43,509 nt of DNA from an uncultured Bacteroidales bacterium (GCA_947074105.1 CAMTON010000026.1:1-43509); one strand, 5' to 3'. Shown: positions 27,906-37,752, counted from the stretch's first letter. The notes: generated by a model from the letters alone, not told the origin. A program made the numbers and translations.

Positions 27906-29897
27906 TTATTTTTTTTCTTTTATAAGGCCTCCGCGATAAGCAAGAAGCAGTTTTTGTAAATCTTTTATCTGGTTAGCCAGTTCCTTACCCCGGTCAGTAT
28001 CACGTACTTTCAGTCTTTGGGCTTTAAATTCAAGGATCTGAATTGTAGAGATGATATCCTGGCCTTCCATAATAGCTTCTTCAGCCGATTCAAACGGTTC
28101 ATGCTGAACAAGGAGCAGTCCGTGAGAATTATATATCAGCGTGTATCCGGCAATACCTGTCTCACTCTGATATGCTTTCGAGAAACCTCCGTCTATAACG
28201 AGAAGTTTTCCGTTTGCTCTGAGCGGTGTTTCACCTTTTATGGTTTTTACAGGTATATGACCGTTTATTATTCTTGAATTATCAGGATCAAGACCGAATT
28301 CCTTAAGAATCTCATCACAGACAGATTCTTCGTTTATCATTTTATAATAATCTCCTTTTTTCTCCTTATGAGTTTCCTTGTCGGCTATAAAATAGCGTTC
28401 AAAAGTAGCCATCTTATCTTTGTTGAATAAAGGAGAATCTGCTCCACACCACAGATACCACATATAATCAACTGCAAAACTTTTATTTACAGAATCCTGC
28501 TCATCGAAATAAGCAGTTCTTACAAGCTTGTCAATAGTGTCGAAAAGAGGTTTGCCTTTAAATACCGTATTAAGAAGTTTAACTTCCTTAAGCGAACCGT
28601 CAGCATTAAGAGGAATAGAAGCGTGATATAGAAGATTAGAGTTTCTTGTCAGATATAAGCTTCCCTTAGCATAAAGACAACGTATATGCTTATGCAGTTT
28701 TTCGCTGTTTTTAAAAGAATGTCTCAGCTTTTCCATAAGATCTTCTTCTTCTGCTGTAAGAGCATAAGGATTTTTAGGATCTACGGTCGGAAGATTAGGA
28801 TCAACCAGGTCATAATCCTTATTATTTATATATATTGTATTATTTTCATAATTGATCTTATCTAGCATATTTCTTGAATCCATATCAAACTGAGGACGAC
28901 GGTTTATAATCTGCCCTTCAAGTTTAAACTGAATTATCGCTATAGCCTTATGCATCTGGCTCAGCATTCTCAGGGTCTTATCCTTATGATTATCAGAGTC
29001 GCTGATCTTAGATTTGAAATTCTTGCATGGATCATCTCCGTAAGTTTCCATTGCAAAAGTTGCAAGCGGAAGAAGACTTACCCCGTAACCGTCCTCAAGA
29101 GTCTCAAGATTGGCATATCTTAGGCTTATTCTTATCACATTCGCAATGCAGGCATCATTCCCTGCAGCCGCACCCATCCACAGAATATCGTGATTTCCCC
29201 ACTGGATGTCGAAATCATGATATCCGCATAATGTTTCCATTATGATATGTGCGCCGGGTCCTCTGTCGTATATATCACCAACTATATGCAGAGTGTCGAT
29301 CGTAAGACGTTGAATCACCTTACATATCGCAATGATAAATTCGTCAGCGCGTCTTATTGATATTATACTTGAAATGATACTGTTGAAATAATCATGTTTG
29401 TCTGTCTGTTGCTGAGATTCATGAAGAAGCTCTTCAATGATATACGCGAAATCTTTTGGAAGTGATTTACGTACTTTCGAACGAGAATATTTAGAAGATA
29501 CTATTCTGGCAACTTCTATTATCTGATGCAGAGTAGTGCGATACCAGTCGTCAAGGTCATTCTCGGTTTTTTTGATAAGTTCAAGTTTCTCTTCAGGATA
29601 ATAAATCAGAGTACAAAGTTCTCTTTTTGCATTCTCCCGCAAAGTAGATCCGAATATATCATCCACTTTTCTTCTGACAACGCCTGACGCATTTTTTAGA
29701 ACGTGCTGAAAGGCTTCATATTCTCCGTGAAGATCGGTAAGAAAATGCTCTGTGCCTTTAGGCAGGTTAAGAATTGCCTCCAGATTTATTATTTCCGAGC
29801 TTGCCTGAGCAATGGTAGGGAAGTTATTTGATAAAAGGGAAAGATATCGGAGATCTTTTCCCACTTCCTCCAATTTTAGTTTAATGTTTTCAATCAT
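27906..29897 (-). CDS. fbp: fructose-1,6-bisphosphatase class III
   Basis: Hydrolyses fructose 1,6-bisphosphate to fructose 6-phosphate in gluconeogenesis. This is the large class III type (Bacillus Fbp-like), 663 residues, unrelated to E. coli Fbp. It belongs to the calcineurin-like metallophosphoesterase fold: TDLHGEYEAFQHVL (Asp55, His57), GDIYDRGPG (about 208) and WGNHDILWMG (about 232) supply the metal ligands, and a late GHIPVK stretch completes the site. First gene of a probable operon with the 141-residue protein and an exchanger. Manganese dependence is known for the family. Confidence 0.97.
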   Translation of the reverse strand: MIENIKLKLEEVGKDLRYLSLLSNNFPTIAQASSEIINLEAILNLPKGTEHFLTDLHGEYEAFQHVLKNASGVVRRKVDDIFGSTLRENAKRELCTLIYYPEEKLELIKKTENDLDDWYRTTLHQIIEVARIVSSKYSRSKVRKSLPKDFAYIIEELLHESQQQTDKHDYFNSIISSIISIRRADEFIIAICKVIQRLTIDTLHIVGDIYDRGPGAHIIMETLCGYHDFDIQWGNHDILWMGAAAGNDACIANVIRISLRYANLETLEDGYGVSLLPLATFAMETYGDDPCKNFKSKISDSDNHKDKTLRMLSQMHKAIAIIQFKLEGQIINRRPQFDMDSRNMLDKINYENNTIYINNKDYDLVDPNLPTVDPKNPYALTAEEEDLMEKLRHSFKNSEKLHKHIRCLYAKGSLYLTRNSNLLYHASIPLNADGSLKEVKLLNTVFKGKPLFDTIDKLVRTAYFDEQDSVNKSFAVDYMWYLWCGADSPLFNKDKMATFERYFIADKETHKEKKGDYYKMINEESVCDEILKEFGLDPDNSRIINGHIPVKTIKGETPLRANGKLLVIDGGFSKAYQSETGIAGYTLIYNSHGLLLVQHEPFESAEEAIMEGQDIISTIQILEFKAQRLKVRDTDRGKELANQIKDLQKLLLAYRGGLIKEKK

Positions 29898-29908
29898 AAT
29901 TTTTTTTA

Positions 29909-29938
29909 CAAAGTAATTATAAATTTGATTATAATCAA
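29909..29938 (-). promoter_or_regulatory. fbp: candidate fbp promoter
   Basis: On the minus strand TTG (29938-29936) is followed after 19 nt by TTACTTTG (29916-29909), one mismatch from TAnnTTTG. Weak but at a sensible distance, giving almost no leader. Confidence 0.3.
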
Positions 29939-30129
29939 TTTAAAAATATTAGGTTTCAACTGAAAGACATCAATATTATTTTCAGGAAAGCCGGTAACAA
30001 CAATCCCCTTAATCGAATAATATACATAATTGATTATGTCGGCAGATCATTGCTTCTGTTTCCACGGTTTAATATATGGCTTTAAAAGGCCCTCATAAAA
30101 CCCAATAGATTAAAGGTTTAAGAAAAAAC

Positions 30130-30161
30130 AAACTGCGGGATGTATTCTCATCTCGCAGTTT
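30130..30161 (-). terminator. terminator after the ferritin-like gene
   Basis: A 13-bp stem with one G-U pair (30130-30142 with 30149-30161) and a 6-nt loop. On the minus strand GTTTTTTCTT follows. It lies about 90 nt after the gene it most likely serves. Confidence 0.78.
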
Positions 30162-30251
30162 ACTGAAAATAAAAAAAGAAATAAACGATATTTTTTCTGA
30201 CGTTGAGATAAGTCATATTTTCGCCCTTTTCAGACAGAAAATAAATTTATA

Positions 30252-30773
30252 TTATTTCGACATACTTTTTTTAATGTCATCAAATGCTCTTTCTATATCA
30301 GTAAGATAATCGGTCAGATCCAGTTCATGTTCTTCCTCTTCTGCAAGTATATGTTTTGCGAGATCTGCAGTGACATAATCTATACCTTCCGTCATAGCTG
30401 CGATTTTCTGATAATGCGCGATCGCACATCTCTCACCGGCTATGTTGTCTTTTAAAAGAGCGATAACTCCGAAATCTGTCGGCTTGAGATACTTGCATTT
30501 TGCTATCTCAAACCATTCCTGAGGAGATAGTACAGGCACGCCTTCAAGTTCTTTGATTCTCTGAGCAAGAAGTTTGGCATGTTCAAATTCTTCTGATGCA
30601 TGTTCCAGAAATTCTGATTCAACTTCAGGACGGTTAAATCCTATAACTACCTGCGCACCTACCCAGTACTGATAAAAAGCAAGCCACTCTTCGGCAAGAG
30701 CGGAGTTTAATTCCTCGATAAGTTTTTTTACATCAAGTTTTGAATTCAAAATCTCTACTGATTCAGCAGCCAT
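30252..30773 (-). CDS. Dps-like ferritin (DPSL/thioferritin type)
   Basis: Ferritin-fold protein of 173 residues, probably an iron-storing and peroxide-detoxifying cage. Di-iron ligands are visible as EEWLAFYQYW, EHASEEFEHAKLL (ExxxxxxEHA) and ILAEEEEHELDL. Two cysteines, one in IAKCKYLKP and one in GERCAIAHYQ, fit the thioferritin motif of Dps-like proteins such as that of Bacteroides fragilis. The start is the ATG at 30773 (MAAESVEILN); an upstream TTG at 30806 is open but unlikely. Transcribed alone. Oxidative-stress induction is known for relatives; no OxyR site was identified here. Confidence 0.88.
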   Translation of the reverse strand: MAAESVEILNSKLDVKKLIEELNSALAEEWLAFYQYWVGAQVVIGFNRPEVESEFLEHASEEFEHAKLLAQRIKELEGVPVLSPQEWFEIAKCKYLKPTDFGVIALLKDNIAGERCAIAHYQKIAAMTEGIDYVTADLAKHILAEEEEHELDLTDYLTDIERAFDDIKKSMSK

Positions 30774-30951
30774 AACATAATTTTTTAGTTGATAATAATT
30801 TTTCAATAAACACTATTAAAGAAACACCGATTGTCATTAATTGGTTTATAAGATTCCGGTTAAAAAAATGAGTATCTGAAAAATGAACTTTAATAAGGGT
30901 TTATTTATATTATAATCACCTGTATGGTTAGTAAATAGAGATAAAAACCAT

Positions 30952-30959
30952 TATTTTTG
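30952..30959 (+). promoter_or_regulatory. -7 element of the DUF4286-ruvC(-metH) promoter
   Basis: TATTTTTG is an exact TAnnTTTG match, 39 nt before the first ATG. The -33 region has only GGTTAG, a partial match. Confidence 0.5.
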
Positions 30960-30997
30960 CGATAAATGAAAAATTTAGCGTTTATAACTGTTACAAA

Positions 30998-31309
30998 ATG
31001 ATAATTTTTAATACAACATTCAATGTAGAATTGAATATAGAAAACGAATTCACCGATTATATAAAATCTGAATATATTCCTGTCGCTCTTAATGACGGCA
31101 CTCTGTCGGATCCGCGCCTTGCGGAGATTCTTTCAACACAGGAAGACGGAGAGGGGAAAAACTTCGCTCTGCAGTTTAATGTAGAAAACATCGATGTTCT
31201 GAACGAATGGTATATCTCGTGTGGCGCACCACTTAATAATGAAATGACAGCGAGATTCGGAAAAAGCGTACTTGGCTTTTCCACCCTAATGAAAGAAATC
31301 CCTCTTTAA
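30998..31309 (+). CDS. DUF4286-type small protein
   Basis: A 103-residue protein resembling the DUF4286 family, common in Bacteroidota and of unknown function. It has a ferredoxin-like alternation of strands and helices (MIIFNTTFNVELNIENEF, FALQFNVENIDVLNEW) and a C-terminal GKSVLGFSTLMKEI stretch. No catalytic residues are evident. It ends 3 nt before ruvC, so the two are co-translated. Confidence 0.85.
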   Translation: MIIFNTTFNVELNIENEFTDYIKSEYIPVALNDGTLSDPRLAEILSTQEDGEGKNFALQFNVENIDVLNEWYISCGAPLNNEMTARFGKSVLGFSTLMKEIPL

Positions 31310-31312
31310 ATA

Positions 31313-31867
31313 ATGAATGAAAGAATTATTTTAGGCATTGACCCGGGAACAAATGTTATGGGATACGGAGTTATCGTAATACGAAAGAATACGCCGTCAC
31401 TTGTCGTAATGGGAGTGCTTATGTTGAATAAACTCGACAGTCATTATCTGAGATTAAAAAAGATATATGAACGTGTCACTTCCATCATCGATCAGTATAA
31501 TCCCGATGAGCTTGCCATCGAGGCTCCGTTTTTCGGAAAGAACGTACAGTCAATGCTGAAATTGGGTCGTGCCCAGGGTGTTGCCATGGCAGCAGCACTT
31601 AACAGAGATATTCCTATAACGGAATATGCGCCGTTGAAGATAAAGATGTCAATCACGGGCAGCGGTGCCGCTTCAAAGGATCAGGTAGCCGGAATGGTAA
31701 AAAGAATCCTGAAACTTTCTGATGATGAACTTGACAAAAAACTTGATGCTACCGATGCCGTAGCTGCTGCTTTATGTCATTTCTATCAGAGCAACCGTCC
31801 TTCTCAGGATAAATCATATTCCAACTGGAAGGATTTCGCGGCAAAGAATCCGTCCCGAATAAAATAA
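31313..31867 (+). CDS. ruvC: Holliday junction resolvase RuvC
   Basis: Endonuclease that cuts four-way junctions with RuvAB during recombination. The RNase H-like fold shows all four acidic catalytic residues: Asp10 in [13 protein letters not shown], Glu70 in LAIEAPFF, and Asp145/Asp148 in [12 protein letters not shown]. Length 184 is usual. Coupled to the DUF4286-type gene; metH starts 72 nt later, after a small hairpin, and may be read from the same promoter. Confidence 0.97.
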   Translation: MNERIILGIDPGTNVMGYGVIVIRKNTPSLVVMGVLMLNKLDSHYLRLKKIYERVTSIIDQYNPDELAIEAPFFGKNVQSMLKLGRAQGVAMAAALNRDIPITEYAPLKIKMSITGSGAASKDQVAGMVKRILKLSDDELDKKLDATDAVAAALCHFYQSNRPSQDKSYSNWKDFAAKNPSRIK

Positions 31868-31899
31868 TAAGTTACTCACCGCAACATATCTGTTGTTTC

Positions 31900-31918
31900 T
31901 TTCCGCAATCAGCGGAAA
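31900..31918 (+). promoter_or_regulatory. small hairpin between ruvC and metH
   Basis: TTTCCGC-AATCA-GCGGAAA, a perfect 7-bp stem, 21 nt before the metH ATG. No U-run follows, so it is not a standard terminator; it could be an mRNA processing or stability element. Confidence 0.4.
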
Positions 31919-31939
31919 ACCGTAATAATATTTAAGGTA

Positions 31940-34900
31940 ATGGTAAATATCAAAGATATATTAAAAGAACGTGTGTTGGTTCTTGATGGTGCAATGGGCA
32001 CCATGATTCAGAAGTTATCACTTACAGAATCAGATTTCAGGGGAGAGGAATTCCGTGACTGGAATGTGAACCTTAAAGGATGCAACGATATCCTGTCAAT
32101 AACTCAACCCGATAAGATCAAGCGTATCCATATCGAATATCTTGAAGCCGGAGCGGATATAATTGAAACGAACAGTTTCAACTCAACTTCCGTCTCTCTT
32201 GCTGATTACGATCTTGCCGGTTATGCCGCAAGAATAAACTATTGTTCCGCAATGATAGCCAGAGAGGCTGCCGATCTGTTTAATCTTAATGATCCTTCAA
32301 AACCGCGTTTCGTAGCCGGTTCCATAGGACCGACCAACCGTACTGCATCTATTTCGCCCGACGTAAGTTCACCTGCTGAAAGAAATATAACATTCGACGA
32401 ACTGGCAGAAGCATATTATGTTCAGACAAAAGCTCTTATAGACGGTGGTGTGGATCTTCTTCTTATTGAAACCATCTTTGATACACTTAATGCCAAAGCA
32501 GCCATTTTCGGAGCTGAAAAGGCTATTGCCGAAACAAGACCAGTTCCGATAATGCTTTCTCTTACCGTTTCCGATAAATCCGGACGTACGCTTTCAGGTC
32601 AGACAATCGAAGCTTTTCTTGCTTCCGTTATGCATGCCGATGTTCTTTCTGTAGGACTTAACTGTTCTTTCGGAGCTACCGATATGCTTCCGTTCCTTCG
32701 TGAACTTGGCGAAAAGAGTGTAAACTTCATTTCGGCATATCCTAACGCGGGACTTCCAAACCGCTTCGGTGAATATGATGAAACTCCTCAGACGATGCGT
32801 GACAATGTCAAGGCATTTACTGATGAATCACTTGTAAATATTCTGGGCGGCTGTTGCGGTACTACACCCGAACATATCAGTGAAATATGCAGACTTGCGG
32901 AAACAGCAAAACCGCATCAGATAAGCAATCCTGAACAAGGATCGGTACTTTCCGGTCTTGAAGTACTTCATATTAACTCATCGAATAATTTTCTTAACAT
33001 AGGAGAGAGATGTAACGTAGCGGGAAGCCGCAAATTCCTTCGTCTTATAAAGGAGAAGAAATATGATGAAGCACTCGAGATAGCAAGAGCACAGGTAGAA
33101 GCAGGAGCTCAGGTGATAGATATAAACATGGACGATGCTATGCTTGAAGCGGAGCAGGAGATGGTCACTTTCCTTAATCTTATAGCGAGTGATCCCGATA
33201 TCTGTAAAGTACCCCTGATGATCGACTCGTCAAAGTTCAATGTTATCGAATCCGGCCTTAAATGCGTTCAGGGAAAACCTGTGGTAAACTCCATATCGCT
33301 TAAAGAGGGAGAGGATAGTTTCCTTGAAAAAGCAGCCCTTATAAAGAAAATGGGTGCGGCTGTCGTTGTTATGGCTTTCGACGAAACAGGACAGGCTGAT
33401 ACTTTTGAACGAAAGAAAGAGATATGCGAACGCGCATATAATCTTCTGACACAACGCATTGATTTTAATCCACATGATATAATCTTCGATCCTAACGTGC
33501 TGGCAATAGCTACGGGAATCAAAGAACATAATAATTATGCCAGAGATTTTATAGAAGCTACAAGGTGGATAAAAGCCAATCTCCCTCATGCTATGATCAG
33601 CGGAGGTATAAGTAATCTGTCTTTCTCTTTCCGTGGCAACAATTACCTCAGAGAGGTGATGCACTCAGTATTTCTTTACCATGCAATAAAAGCGGGTATG
33701 GATATGGGTATTGTCAATCCGTCTTCATCAATAGATTATCAGGATATACCTGCCGATCTTCTTACTCTGGTTGAAGATGTAGTCCTTAACCGTGATGAAG
33801 ATGCTACAGAGCGTCTTATAGATATCGCTCATGAATTAAAAGAAAAAGAAACTTCAAAAGGTCCTTCAAAGGCTGATGACCTTGAGGGCAAGAGCATAGA
33901 GGAAAAAATAATATTTGCGCTTCGTAAAGGCATCACTGAAAATCTTGATACCTATATTTCCGAAGCGTTACAGAAATATGACAGAGCTGTCGATATAATT
34001 GACGGACCTCTTATGCAGGCAATGAATGAAGTAGGGCGTCTTTTCGGAGAAGGAAAAATGTTTCTTCCTCAGGTTGTGAAAAGTGCAAGAACGATGAAAA
34101 AAGCTGTAGAATTGCTTACTCCGACTATCGAAGCACAGAAAGAAAGTGCTTCTACGACCAAAGCGGGTAAATTCGTTATAGCGACCGTTAAAGGCGACGT
34201 TCATGACATCGGCAAAAACATTGTGGGAATAATTCTCGCTTGCAACAATTATGAAGTTATCGACCTTGGGGTAATGGTTCCTACCGAAGAGATCATTAAA
34301 GCTGCGATCGAGTTTAAAGCTGATTTTGTCGGTCTTAGCGGACTGATCACTCCGTCGCTTGAAGAGATGTGCAATGTGGCAAAGGATATGGAACGAAAAG
34401 GTCTTAATATTCCGCTTATGATAGGTGGTGCCACTACATCTGAACTTCATACAGCCGTTAAGATTGCACCAAATTATTCCGGACCTGTGTTCCATCTTAA
34501 GGATGCTGCACAGAATCCTATTGTTGCGGCAAGACTTCAGAATCCTTCAACTAAAGAGGAAGCTGTAAACGAACTGAAAACCTATCAGGAAGATCTCAGA
34601 GAGTCGTTAAAGGAAAAGAAATGTATCTCAATAGAAGACGCCCGACGTCGTGCTTTTAAGTCTGCGCCGGAAACTCAGATGATTGGTGCTCCTTTAACTC
34701 CGGGCAGAACGTTGATTGAAAATATTCCGGTTTCTGAAATCCGGAGCTTTATAAACTGGAAATATTTCTTTAACGCATGGAAAGTATCCGGAAGCTTCCC
34801 GTTTTCAGAGGAATTCCTTTCGGATAACAGTAAGTTTGAGTCATGGATAGTTACGGTGCCTGCCGATAAGAGAGATAAGGCACTTCATGCTTTCAATCTG

Positions 34901-35581
34901 TATCGAGATGCAAATAAAATGCTTGACGAACTCAATCTTACAATGAACTGTATAGTCGGATTATATAACGCATATTCAGAAAACGACAGCATATTTATTC
35001 AGACAGGAAATGAAACTTTTGAAATTCCTACTCTTCGTCAGCAGTCTGACACTCCTGTCTCTCTTTCTCTTTCCGATTTTATCGCACCAGAGGGGAAAGG
35101 TGATCATATAGGAACATTTGCTGTTGCAATTGGTCCTGAATACACTGCATATCTTAAGGAATTCAATAAATCGGGCGACGATTACGACTCTATTCTTCTT
35201 CAGACTCTGGGCGACCGTCTTGCAGAAGCAACAAGCGAATGGCTTCATAAAAAAGTAAGACAGGAACTATGGGGTTATGAAAAAGAAGAAATTAAGACCG
35301 GTGATCATCAGGGCATTCGTCCTGCTGTTGGTTATCCTTCACTTCCCGATATGTCGCTTAACTTTATCCTTGACGGAATCCTTGATTTCAAATCTATCGG
35401 AATCAGCATGACGGAGCACGGAGCTATGTCTCCTTCTTCAAGCGTAAGCGGTATATATATAGCACATCCTGAATCATCTTATTTCATGCTTGGTGATATT
35501 GACAATGATCAAATGCATGAATATGCAGATAAAAGGGGTGTTAATACGGATGAAATTTTAAAATATACTTCAAAGGTTTAA
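31940..35581 (+). CDS. metH: cobalamin-dependent methionine synthase
   Basis: Transfers a methyl group from 5-methyltetrahydrofolate through cobalamin to homocysteine. At 1213 residues it is full length, with all four modules in order: homocysteine-binding domain with zinc cysteines in LNCSFG (about 242) and GGCCGTTPEH (about 304-305); pterin-binding barrel (about 340-640); B12 domain with DVHDIGKNIVG (about 753, the DxHxxG cobalt ligand) and the SGLITPS loop; and the C-terminal reactivation domain with RPAVGYPSLPD for AdoMet binding. No cobalamin riboswitch is visible upstream, and the leader may be shared with ruvC. Terminator follows. Confidence 0.97.
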   Translation: MVNIKDILKERVLVLDGAMGTMIQKLSLTESDFRGEEFRDWNVNLKGCNDILSITQPDKIKRIHIEYLEAGADIIETNSFNSTSVSLADYDLAGYAARINYCSAMIAREAADLFNLNDPSKPRFVAGSIGPTNRTASISPDVSSPAERNITFDELAEAYYVQTKALIDGGVDLLLIETIFDTLNAKAAIFGAEKAIAETRPVPIMLSLTVSDKSGRTLSGQTIEAFLASVMHADVLSVGLNCSFGATDMLPFLRELGEKSVNFISAYPNAGLPNRFGEYDETPQTMRDNVKAFTDESLVNILGGCCGTTPEHISEICRLAETAKPHQISNPEQGSVLSGLEVLHINSSNNFLNIGERCNVAGSRKFLRLIKEKKYDEALEIARAQVEAGAQVIDINMDDAMLEAEQEMVTFLNLIASDPDICKVPLMIDSSKFNVIESGLKCVQGKPVVNSISLKEGEDSFLEKAALIKKMGAAVVVMAFDETGQADTFERKKEICERAYNLLTQRIDFNPHDIIFDPNVLAIATGIKEHNNYARDFIEATRWIKANLPHAMISGGISNLSFSFRGNNYLREVMHSVFLYHAIKAGMDMGIVNPSSSIDYQDIPADLLTLVEDVVLNRDEDATERLIDIAHELKEKETSKGPSKADDLEGKSIEEKIIFALRKGITENLDTYISEALQKYDRAVDIIDGPLMQAMNEVGRLFGEGKMFLPQVVKSARTMKKAVELLTPTIEAQKESASTTKAGKFVIATVKGDVHDIGKNIVGIILACNNYEVIDLGVMVPTEEIIKAAIEFKADFVGLSGLITPSLEEMCNVAKDMERKGLNIPLMIGGATTSELHTAVKIAPNYSGPVFHLKDAAQNPIVAARLQNPSTKEEAVNELKTYQEDLRESLKEKKCISIEDARRRAFKSAPETQMIGAPLTPGRTLIENIPVSEIRSFINWKYFFNAWKVSGSFPFSEEFLSDNSKFESWIVTVPADKRDKALHAFNLYRDANKMLDELNLTMNCIVGLYNAYSENDSIFIQTGNETFEIPTLRQQSDTPVSLSLSDFIAPEGKGDHIGTFAVAIGPEYTAYLKEFNKSGDDYDSILLQTLGDRLAEATSEWLHKKVRQELWGYEKEEIKTGDHQGIRPAVGYPSLPDMSLNFILDGILDFKSIGISMTEHGAMSPSSSVSGIYIAHPESSYFMLGDIDNDQMHEYADKRGVNTDEILKYTSKV

Positions 35582-35922
35582 AGAATGTAAAATAATTCTT
35601 TTAATGATTATTTTTTATTCTTCTTTGCAGCAAATACTTTACTATTAGTATAAAAAAAGCCTCTTGTGAATAATGTACCTCTTGAACAGGATCTGATCCC
35701 GTTTGAGAGGTTTTTCTTTTTTTGGTCTTCATTGACTTTCGTTTACTCTTCACACATTCCTCTTTACTCTTCCTGTTCACTCAGAACTCAATATCCTTCA
35801 TTCATACAGAATAAAGTTTAATTAAACCTATTCTCCGAAATCATTGTTATAATTATGCTATAAAGGAGCTACCGTCCATAGTATCCGGTTTCTTCTGAAG
35901 CAACACTAATAACAGGAATGAT
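35582..35922. other. spacer after metH
   Basis: 341 nt without an ORF. An AAAGAAT/ATTCTTT hairpin overlaps the metH stop; the strong terminator is at 35678-35720. Beyond it a pyrimidine-rich stretch has a 10-nt direct repeat, TTTACTCTTC, at 35742 and 35763 (offset 21). No consensus promoter for the next gene is seen. Confidence 0.6.
35678..35720 (+). terminator. terminator after metH
   Basis: Ten-bp stem with two G-U pairs (35678-35687 with 35701-35710), an inner GGAT/ATCC stem, then TTTTTCTTTTTTT. Clear rho-independent terminator about 95 nt after the stop. Confidence 0.85.
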
Positions 35923-36282
35923 ATGAACAACATGAAGATAGTGTCATTGATATGTGTCGGTGCGCTTGTACTTATATTATTACCGCTTTATAACTGGTTT
36001 CCATGGCTTCCTTTATGGGCGGAAAAAGTGTTCAACTCACTTGTCTGTGCCGGAACCTTATGGATGGCCTGGCGTCATTACCGTCAGAAATCGGTCGGAA
36101 TCTGGAATCTGGCACTTGTTATGATAGCCATATATTTCAATCCGATTTTCATAATAAAGTTTGAGAGCACATATATAAATGCTTTCATAGATCTTATATG
36201 CATTCTCTTCCTTGCTTTTTTCGCTTTCAGAAAAGAGTATCCTGAAGAAAAAGAAAGTTCGGAAAAGGATAACCGGGAATAA
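35923..36282 (+). CDS. small membrane protein (DUF6804-like)
   Basis: A 119-residue inner-membrane protein with about four hydrophobic segments: residues 6-22, 35-52 (weak), 60-75 and 85-103, then a charged tail (EKESSEKDNRE). The AIYFNPIF motif between segments 3 and 4 resembles the DUF6804 family of small membrane proteins; that assignment is tentative. No function can be given. Its own terminator follows and the next gene is convergent, so it is monocistronic. Confidence 0.75.
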   Translation: MNNMKIVSLICVGALVLILLPLYNWFPWLPLWAEKVFNSLVCAGTLWMAWRHYRQKSVGIWNLALVMIAIYFNPIFIIKFESTYINAFIDLICILFLAFFAFRKEYPEEKESSEKDNRE

Positions 36283-36298
36283 GAAATCTGTAAAATAT

Positions 36299-36340
36299 AA
36301 AAGGACTGAGCCTTATCATTTAAAGCTCAGTCCTTTTTAT
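36299..36340. terminator. bidirectional terminator between convergent genes
   Basis: A perfect 13-bp stem, AAAAGGACTGAGC (36299-36311) with its complement (36325-36337), followed by T-runs on both strands. It serves the membrane protein gene (plus) and the symporter gene (minus). Confidence 0.88.
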
Positions 36341-36354
36341 ATTTTATCCGTTTA

Positions 36355-37752
36355 TCATATATCCGCGGTCTTTCCTTCCGCTTTCTCTGTTTCTACGGTT
36401 TCCTCATTGAAAACCTGAGTCTCGTCAAGGCGGTCTTCCCACAGGTAATACCTTGTTTCAGCTACTATGACCGACGACAACAGCAACAGCGAAACAAGAT
36501 TCGGAATAGCCATAAGAGCGTTCATACAATCTGAGATATTCCATACAAGAGTCATATCCATTATAGAACCTATAAAAATCGCCGCTATCCATATAAACCT
36601 GTAGCCGATTATTATACGGCTTCCGCCGATATATTCTATAGACTTCTCAGCATAATAAGACCATCCGAGAATGGTGGAAAATGCGAAAGTCGTTATTCCT
36701 ACCGACAAAATAAGCGAACCGACATAAGGTATCTTGTCAAAAGCCGCCTTCGTGAGTGCTGCACCGTGAGTATGATCGATTTCAGGATATGCAATGATAC
36801 TGCTTACAAGCACAAGACCGGTAAGAGCACATATTACTACTGTGTCCCAGAATGTACCTGTTGAAGAAACAAGAGCCTGGCGTACCGAATTTCTTGTTTT
36901 TGCGGCAGCGGCAACAATAGGAGCGGAGCCTAAACCTGACTCATTTGAGAAAAGCCCTCTCGCTATACCGAAACGCGAAGCCATGATAATGGTCGAACCA
37001 ACGAAACCGCCTCCGGCTGCTTTTGAAGAAAAAGCACTGTCAACGATAAGAGCAAGACTCTCCGACAGAAAGGCACGGTTGAAATACAGTATCACAAGAC
37101 AGCCTATAATATAGAAGAGAGCCATAAAAGGCACAAGATGTTCACAAACTTTAGATATACCTTTTACTCCGAATATTATCACCAGAGCAACCAGACCGGC
37201 AATCACCGCACCTGAATATACCGGAGGGATATGCCAAGTATTCTGAAGCATCATCGTTATGGAGTTGGCCTGAACGGTGTTTCCGATACCGAACGCCGCT
37301 ATTGCCGCGAATATGCAGAACAGAATGGCAAGCCATCTCATCCCGAGTCCTTTTTCAAGAGCATACATCGGACCGCCTGACAATTCTCCCTTTTCGTTTT
37401 TTACACGGTATTTCACTGCAAGAAGTCCTTCCGCATATTTGGTGGACATACCGAGAACACCGGTAATCCAGCACCATAATACCGCACCCGGACCTCCAAG
37501 ACTTACTGCAGTTGCCATACCGATAATATTTCCCGTACCGATAGTTGCTGCCAGCGAAGTCGCTAAGGCACCGAACTGACTCACGTCACCGCTTGTTCCC
37601 TTGTCTTTTGTTACTGAAAGTTTTATCGCCTTAAACAGATGCCTTTGAGGAAATCTTAGTCTGATCGTAAGAAACAGATGTGTTCCGATCAGAAGGATTA
37701 TCATCGGCCATCCCCATAAATAGGAACTTAGTGATGAGAAGAATTGATCCAT
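36355..37752 (-). CDS. sodium:alanine/glycine symporter (AGCS family)
   Basis: Inner-membrane transporter importing alanine or glycine with sodium. The protein of about 465 residues has the family patterns GALATSLAATIGTGNIIGMATAVSLGGPGAVLW (discontinuous unwound helix), SGGPMYALEKGLG, and GLFSNESGLGSAPIVAAAA, and about ten membrane segments. The start is the ATG at 37752 (MDQFFSSLSSYLWG); the upstream TTG at 37806 adds a basic stretch with no family match. Substrate preference cannot be told from sequence. Monocistronic. Confidence 0.93.
   Translation of the reverse strand: MDQFFSSLSSYLWGWPMIILLIGTHLFLTIRLRFPQRHLFKAIKLSVTKDKGTSGDVSQFGALATSLAATIGTGNIIGMATAVSLGGPGAVLWCWITGVLGMSTKYAEGLLAVKYRVKNEKGELSGGPMYALEKGLGMRWLAILFCIFAAIAAFGIGNTVQANSITMMLQNTWHIPPVYSGAVIAGLVALVIIFGVKGISKVCEHLVPFMALFYIIGCLVILYFNRAFLSESLALIVDSAFSSKAAGGGFVGSTIIMASRFGIARGLFSNESGLGSAPIVAAAAKTRNSVRQALVSSTGTFWDTVVICALTGLVLVSSIIAYPEIDHTHGAALTKAAFDKIPYVGSLILSVGITTFAFSTILGWSYYAEKSIEYIGGSRIIIGYRFIWIAAIFIGSIMDMTLVWNISDCMNALMAIPNLVSLLLLSSVIVAETRYYLWEDRLDETQVFNEETVETEKAEGKTADI

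Larger units (their letters stand above)
29898..30251. other. spacer between fbp and the ferritin-like gene
   Basis: 354 nt without an ORF. It holds the candidate fbp promoter next to fbp and the terminator at 30130-30161. Nothing else is recognised. Confidence 0.6.

Noticed and set aside
31868-31939. Cobalamin or SAM riboswitch ahead of metH
   Set aside because: The 72-nt spacer is too short and shows only a single 7-bp hairpin.
33230-34495. Long minus-strand ORFs within metH
   Set aside because: Shadows of an intact 1213-residue MetH with all domains.
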